A DNA stretch of 37,627 bases from DASPKX01 sp035627835. GTDB taxonomy: Bacteria; Verrucomicrobiota; Verrucomicrobiia; Limisphaerales; SXQI01. The position numbers and the translations under genes were made by a program. Shown piece after piece: positions 33,385 through 37,627 of the stretch; positions within the stretch are counted from its first letter, which is position 1; each line of letters starts with the position of its first letter. The notes under the pieces were generated by a model. It saw only the letters and a list, made by a program, of their open reading frames with translations, was not told where the DNA came from and did no database searches. The DNA is taken from the NCBI GenBank assembly GCA_035627835.1, contig DASPKX010000103.1, positions 1-37,627 on the forward strand. Reading direction: 5' to 3'.

Positions 33385-34490
33385 GCAAGTTGCGACGACA
33401 GGCTGGATGGTTGGTGTTGCTGCTGTGGTTTTGCAGCCAAGGCCAAGGGCAGGAGAGCGCGCGTTCGGGCCGCGGACTTGCCTACCATCGCGATGAACTC
33501 CTGGAAGGCCCGTGGGTTATTCAAGTCGTCAAGATCGATCGGAAGAACAAAGGGGTGGAGCTACAAACGACCTTGGGCGGGGGAAATCACCTCGGAATCG
33601 CACCGCTGAGCGATCAGATGAAAGCATTTCCTCGCGCGCAGGGCCGTCCCATTGCCGCCATCAATGGCGATTACTATCGCGATGAAGGCCCGTACACCGG
33701 GGATCCGAAAGGGCTGCAGATCCGTAATGGAGAACTGATCAGCGCGCCCTGCGATTGGACCGCGCTCTGGGTTGATGCGGATGGCAACCCACATATGACC
33801 AATGTGAGTTCGCGTTTTGAAGCGCGCTGGGGCGGTGAATCGAAGATCAGCATCGGCCTCAACCAGGAGCGCGTCGCGAGCGCTGCTGTTCTCTACACAC
33901 CAGCCATGGGCCAAACCACAAAGACCAAGGGGGGAATGGAATTCATCCTCGAGCCTGCTAGCACAAACGCTCTGCTCAAGGTTGGCGAGGAGCATCAGGC
34001 ACGTGTGAGGGAGATTCGCGACACAGGCAACTCCAGCATCCGGACGAATACGTGGGTTCTCTCAATTGGCGCTCAATCCCCGCCAACCGCTTTGCCGAAG
34101 GTTGGCGGCATCGTTACGATCTCTACCGAAACAGGTCCCAACATTCGCGGAGCCAAAGCTGCGATGGGAGGCGGCCCCGCGCTGGTCCGCTCAGGAAAAG
34201 TCGTTCCGTATCGTGAAGTGGCTGTGCGCAATCCGCGCAGCGCAGTTGGTTGGAACAAGGACCATATCTTCCTTGTCCAGGTGGATGGCCGCCGCTTGAA
34301 CGTCTCTGTGGGCATGACAACGGCCGAGCTGAGCGCCTATCTTCAGAAGATTGGTTGTGAAGAAGCGATGAGCCTGGATGGCGGAGGATCGTCAACGTGC
34401 TGGGTTTATGGGCAGGTGATGAACAACCCTTCCGAAGGGTTCGAGCGCTCAATGGCGAACGCTTTGGTGGCAGTGCAAAAGCCGAAGTAG
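33381..34490 (+). CDS. Secreted phosphodiester glycosidase family (NAGPA/DUF2233) protein
   Basis: 369 residues with an N-terminal hydrophobic signal (AGWLVLLLWFCSQGQGQ). The whole mature protein is one phosphodiester glycosidase domain: PIAAINGDYYRD, GLQIRNGELIS, AMGGGPALVRSGK, and the conserved LDGGGSSTCW near the end. It is a paralogue of the domain in the previous gene, lacking that gene's extra C-terminal domains. Known relatives uncover mannose-6-phosphate or act on exopolysaccharide phosphodiesters; the substrate here is unknown. Its ATG overlaps the preceding stop by 4 nt, so the two are translated together. Confidence 0.88.
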   Translation: MSKLRRQAGWLVLLLWFCSQGQGQESARSGRGLAYHRDELLEGPWVIQVVKIDRKNKGVELQTTLGGGNHLGIAPLSDQMKAFPRAQGRPIAAINGDYYRDEGPYTGDPKGLQIRNGELISAPCDWTALWVDADGNPHMTNVSSRFEARWGGESKISIGLNQERVASAAVLYTPAMGQTTKTKGGMEFILEPASTNALLKVGEEHQARVREIRDTGNSSIRTNTWVLSIGAQSPPTALPKVGGIVTISTETGPNIRGAKAAMGGGPALVRSGKVVPYREVAVRNPRSAVGWNKDHIFLVQVDGRRLNVSVGMTTAELSAYLQKIGCEEAMSLDGGGSSTCWVYGQVMNNPSEGFERSMANALVAVQKPK

Positions 34491-34537
34491 CCGCACATGT
34501 TCTTGTGCGATTTGGGAAAAGGCCGTAACTCAACGCA

Positions 34538-35446
34538 ATGACTCACTTCCTCGGCCGGACGGTAATGCTTGGGCTTCTGTGGTGCGCGGCTTTCAACGTG
34601 CTCGGCCAAAGCTCACGCTTTCCCTGTCCGAAAAACGAAATCGCGGCCTATACCGCCCACCGCGTAAGCGAGAAGATCGTCATCGACGGCAAGCTCACGG
34701 AAGCGGTTTGGCAGAGGGCTCCGCAATCGCCACGCTTCATCGACATCATCACCGGCGCCAAAACGATTCACGACACAAGGGCCATGGTGGTGTGGGACGC
34801 GACAAACTTGTATGTCGCCTTTCGCGTGGAGGAGCCGTTCGTGCACGCCAAGTACACCAACCAGAACGACCCCATCTATTACGACAACGATGTCGAAGTC
34901 TTCATCGCGGGGCGGGACGCGTATTACGAATTCGAGGTGAACGCATTCAACACGACATATGAAGCGTTCTTCATCTGGGAAAAGGCATATGAAAGCGGCG
35001 GCTTTGCGCGCGATCCGCAATTCGCCCGCTCCAACATGGTTCCTTTCAACGGAGTTGGATTCACAAACCATCCTGCTGGGGGACGCCTCGGCAACTTTAA
35101 ATGGAGCTTCCCGGGGAAGCAAAACGCCGTGCATATCGATGGCACGGTCAACGACGACACCGACCGCGACCGCGGCTGGACCGTCGAAATCGCGCTCCCC
35201 TGGCGAGGACTTGAAACCCTGGCGAAAGTGGAGGGACTCGCGCTGCCGCCCAAGGATGGAGATGTGTGGCGGATGGATTTCTCACGGTTCAACACCTACA
35301 AGGAAGCCGCTCCAGCGAAGGACTCAGGCGGCTGGGTCTGGACCCGCCACGGCGTTTGGGATTCGCACATCCCTGAATGCTTCGCGCGGGTCACCTTTAG
35401 CAGCGCACCGGCCCCGACAACAACGCCGAAGTCAGGATCGAAGTAA
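34538..35446 (+). CDS. Secreted CBM9-like carbohydrate-binding protein
   Basis: 302 residues with a signal peptide (MLGLLWCAAFNVLGQ). The mature sequence has the CBM9-like fold: KIVIDGKLTEAVWQRAPQSP, then VVWDATNLYVAFRVEEPFV, DNDVEVFIAGRDAYYEFEVN, TVEIALPWRGL, and GDVWRMDFSRFN. Such proteins bind sugars and are often attached to enzymes or work alone in polysaccharide handling. It lies 47 nt after the second phosphodiester-glycosidase gene, so it probably joins the same functional group. Stop and sigma gene stop are convergent, 3 nt apart. Confidence 0.87.
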   Translation: MTHFLGRTVMLGLLWCAAFNVLGQSSRFPCPKNEIAAYTAHRVSEKIVIDGKLTEAVWQRAPQSPRFIDIITGAKTIHDTRAMVVWDATNLYVAFRVEEPFVHAKYTNQNDPIYYDNDVEVFIAGRDAYYEFEVNAFNTTYEAFFIWEKAYESGGFARDPQFARSNMVPFNGVGFTNHPAGGRLGNFKWSFPGKQNAVHIDGTVNDDTDRDRGWTVEIALPWRGLETLAKVEGLALPPKDGDVWRMDFSRFNTYKEAAPAKDSGGWVWTRHGVWDSHIPECFARVTFSSAPAPTTTPKSGSK

Positions 35447-35449
35447 CGG

Positions 35450-37096
35450 TTATCGTTTTGGTGGCAGCTGATCCACGCGCGTGATCTCACTCGGAATGCG
35501 GTCCAGAAACTTCTGGACCCGGTCGGAATCAACGGGCCCGGAAAGATAGGTCGCTAGTTGGTCAGCGTTCCTTGGGATTCTGCCATTGTTGGCTTCCGCG
35601 AACGCCCTGGCCGCCAGCTCAATGACTTCGGAGACTTTGCTGTAGCTCCGGGAGCTTGTCCCATTGCGGCCGAAACTGAAGCGAGAATCGTATTCCTCAT
35701 CCACCGGCGGTGCGACCTCGACAATGATGTCATGATCTTTGCCCACTTCTGCCAGCGGGCCAGTGCGGTTGATGGCATAGCGCTGCAGCACAGCCGCATC
35801 GACAGGCGGATCGAAGTGAGGCTGAAGGGCGAGAATGTCTTGAGGGATCTGGCCATTATTAGCCGCGCTGTACTTCTTTAAAGCCTCACGCAGATGATTG
35901 CCGAAGGCAGATTTTGCGCTCCCGCGCAGCACGTTGAGAGCCTGCCGCTGCTCACTCTCTGTCTCCAAAGATTCGCTCGCGGACACAGCGTTTAACCAAT
36001 CTTTCTCGGTGAGGAACTGCATCTCCGGAATGGCCTTTTCGGGCATGCGCGCCAGGCTGTGCTTCAGGGCTGCGGCGCGTGTGGCAAGACTCTGCAATGT
36101 TTCCGTGAGTGGCGGGTCCAGCGGCGTGCGTCCGGCGCTCGCCTGAGCCTGCGCGCGGAGGCGAGTGACCTCGTCACGCAGTTTGAAAATCTCGTTGGAA
36201 GGGTTCGCCACTTTTGTAGCGCTCGCAGCGAGTTGAACACGCAATTGCTCCCGCTCTTTTTGCAGGGTGGTGATGTCACTCGCGAGCTGCTCCGTTTGGC
36301 GGAGAAGCTCGCCATTTTGAGTTTTCAGGTCCTGATTCGTGTGGTGTTGAATGACCAGAGGGACACTTACGCTCGCAACGGCCAAGGCCAATGCGCCTGC
36401 TTGGATCTTTGTCATAGTGGCAATGCTAAAAAATGAAATGGTGGCTGCGGTGGTGGATGCGAGCGCTGTCCCCGTCACTGCCGCAGCCAGGCCGGTTGGC
36501 GCGGCTGCAGCTGCTTGACTGCTAAGGAGCGCTGCAAGCCCGGCGGTGGTCGAAGCGACACCGTGCCTGTCCATCAGCTTGCGGAGCTTCTCGAGGGCGC
36601 GGTCCACGCGCATACGGGCCGCATCCTGGCTTAGACCGAGCGATGCGCCGACCTCCTGAAACGTGTGATTCTGGAAGTACCGGAGAAGCACCGCATTGCG
36701 ATCAGTGGCATCCAGCTGATGCATCGCTTCGTCCAGGACAGCTTCTATTCTTGCCCAATCCTCGGGAGGAGGTGGCGGGGTGGAAAGTTCCTGGAGCATA
36801 AAAGCCTGGGTTTCGCGCTCGTGGCGGCGTTGCTCAGAGCGAATCGCCTTGGCGGCGGCGAAGCGAACGCTGGTGTAAAGCCAACCGGTCAGAACGACGC
36901 GCCTGGACAGGGAGCCAGCTTTGCGGGCTAGATCCGTGAAGACAGTTTGGGAAACCTCTTCGGCTAAGCGCCGGTCGCCATTGACTTGCCGGAGCGCAGC
37001 GGAGAAGACGAGGCCAATATGACGGCGCACCAGCTCCGCAAAGGAGCTTTCGCATCCCGTGTCGGCATATCGCTGAAGCAGCTCGGCGTCATTCAT
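35450..37096 (-). CDS. ECF-type sigma factor fused to a membrane anchor, coiled coil and duplicated C-terminal domain
   Basis: 548 residues, far longer than the ~180-200 of an ordinary ECF sigma factor. Sigma region 2 spans ~10-85 (SSFAELVRRHIGLVFSAALR, TGWLYTSVRFAA). Region 4 spans ~125-175 (LDATDRNAVLLRYFQNHTFQ, LGLSQDAARMRVDRALEKLR). An Ala-rich hydrophobic stretch (~184-228) and a membrane helix (~232-250) follow. Next is a coiled coil (~253-318) with LRDEVTRLRAQ. The remainder carries two copies of a NNGxIP unit (residues 405-440 and 495-531). No anti-sigma gene is adjacent. The DNA-binding half would be cytoplasmic; the rest may be periplasmic. This architecture is typical of the Pedosphaera group. 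Confidence 0.88.
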   Translation of the reverse strand: MNDAELLQRYADTGCESSFAELVRRHIGLVFSAALRQVNGDRRLAEEVSQTVFTDLARKAGSLSRRVVLTGWLYTSVRFAAAKAIRSEQRRHERETQAFMLQELSTPPPPPEDWARIEAVLDEAMHQLDATDRNAVLLRYFQNHTFQEVGASLGLSQDAARMRVDRALEKLRKLMDRHGVASTTAGLAALLSSQAAAAAPTGLAAAVTGTALASTTAATISFFSIATMTKIQAGALALAVASVSVPLVIQHHTNQDLKTQNGELLRQTEQLASDITTLQKEREQLRVQLAASATKVANPSNEIFKLRDEVTRLRAQAQASAGRTPLDPPLTETLQSLATRAAALKHSLARMPEKAIPEMQFLTEKDWLNAVSASESLETESEQRQALNVLRGSAKSAFGNHLREALKKYSAANNGQIPQDILALQPHFDPPVDAAVLQRYAINRTGPLAEVGKDHDIIVEVAPPVDEEYDSRFSFGRNGTSSRSYSKVSEVIELAARAFAEANNGRIPRNADQLATYLSGPVDSDRVQKFLDRIPSEITRVDQLPPKR

Positions 37097-37155
37097 CTAC
37101 ACCGTATAGCACCCGCCGAAGTGCAAACCGAACAAAGAAAGTTGAGCCCGCGAAA

Positions 37156-37174
37156 GGCAGGCTCCTGACCTGCC
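37156..37174. repeat. Short GGCAGG palindrome
   Basis: GGCAGG, seven-base loop, CCTGCC, directly after the serine hydrolase stop. It could end that transcript, but no T-run follows in either direction. Confidence 0.4.
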
Positions 37175-37175
37175 G

Positions 37176-37627
37176 CTATTTCTTAGTCAGGGCGTCGGCG
37201 GCGGCTTGTTGGAAGGCACGGCGGACGTCGCTGGCATCGCTGTTAGGGAAGTTGGCGCGCTGGACCATCAGGACGTAAGCAACACCTTTAACCGAATCAA
37301 TCCAAGCCTGGGTGCCCCAGGCGCCGCCATGGCCGTAAGTGCCGGGCGAGAGCATCTCGGGAACCCCAGGGTGTGGCTGCTTGATGATGCAGGTGCCGAG
37401 CCCCCATCCATAATTGGAGCCGCGATTGCCGTAGTTCTCGCCCTGGAAGAAGCCCGTGGGAAGATCGCCGGTGGAAGGCTGAGTGAGGGACTTCATGGCT
37501 TCGGCGCTGAGATAGCGTTTGCCCTCGAACGTGCCGCCGTTCAGGAGCATCTGGCAAAAGCGGGCATAATCGGGGGCGGTGGAGTAGAGTCCGCCATTGC
37601 CTTGCGGTGGACGGTCGCGTGGGCCGA
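37176..37627 (-). CDS. Serine hydrolase (beta-lactamase/class C-like), 5' end outside the window
   Basis: The frame stays open from the window edge to the stop at 37176, giving about 150 C-terminal residues. They begin GPRDRPPQGNGGLYSTAPDY, then ARFCQMLLNGG, KRYLSAEAMKSL and a final HGGAWGTQAWID block, corresponding to the KTG-like HGG motif of class C beta-lactamase-like serine hydrolases. The catalytic SxxK lies beyond the window, so the enzyme class rests on the C-terminal half. The internal ATG at 37550 is not the real start, because the conserved sequence continues upstream. Confidence 0.85.
   Translation of the reverse strand, partial: GPRDRPPQGNGGLYSTAPDYARFCQMLLNGGTFEGKRYLSAEAMKSLTQPSTGDLPTGFFQGENYGNRGSNYGWGLGTCIIKQPHPGVPEMLSPGTYGHGGAWGTQAWIDSVKGVAYVLMVQRANFPNSDASDVRRAFQQAAADALTKK

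Overview
The window most likely comes from a Verrucomicrobiota bacterium, probably the Limisphaerales/Pedosphaera branch. I infer this from gene content, not from a database match. The pointers are pseudopilin-like proteins with the H-X9-DG motif, an RNase HIII of the kind found in the PVC group, a Tat-exported Gfo/Idh/MocA protein, a secreted DUF1080 protein, a sigma factor fused to a long C-terminal region, and a secreted protein ending in the '..RFFRLRR' tail domain common in this group. The DNA is GC-rich, many starts lack a clear Shine-Dalgarno sequence, and intergenic regions carry dispersed palindromic repeats.

Layout. 1-4.7 kb (+): the tail of an unknown gene, lipA, a decayed zeta-toxin-like kinase with its intact small partner, a secreted DUF1080 protein and a secreted TPR/HExxH metalloprotease-like protein. 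4.9-7.4 kb (-): cvpA-like gene then dnaG. 7.5-11.75 kb (+): Tat-exported oxidoreductase, strong terminator, recA, UbiD-family decarboxylase. 11.7-13.6 kb (-): transglutaminase-like cysteine protein with a lone receiver protein, then an alkyladenine glycosylase. 13.6-15.8 kb: rnhC (+) and rsmH (-) converge on a repeat cluster. 15.8-21.3 kb (-): pseudopilin-like protein, a squalene-cyclase-like repeat protein preceded by an RND/HlyD-type adaptor, a 407-nt regulatory-looking gap, and a NifS-type cysteine desulfurase. 21.6-23.6 kb (+): 2-hydroxyacid dehydrogenase and SurA-like chaperone. 23.7-28.0 kb (+): a tight seven-gene run of three unknown membrane proteins (one of 28 residues), ogt-like gene, panB, moaC and a Tat-exported pyruvyltransferase-like protein. 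28.0-30.6 kb: small lineage-specific genes, one frameshifted. 30.8-35.4 kb (+): pseudopilin-like protein, two coupled phosphodiester-glycosidase-family genes and a CBM9-like protein. 35.4-37.6 kb (-): sigma factor fusion and the end of a serine hydrolase.

How the genes relate. Most of the window is housekeeping (lipoate synthesis, replication priming, recombination, repair, rRNA methylation, pantothenate and molybdenum cofactor steps) interleaved with envelope and secreted proteins. The most unusual signals are: (1) four GTGTTT sites spaced exactly 21 bp apart upstream of the adaptor/cyclase-like operon, part of which recurs about 10 kb away; (2) the internally deleted zeta-like kinase beside an intact partner; (3) the sigma factor fused to a predicted membrane anchor, coiled coil and duplicated C-terminal motif; (4) the membrane-protein cluster with a 28-residue member. 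I saw no tRNA, rRNA, CRISPR array, intact insertion sequence or prophage.
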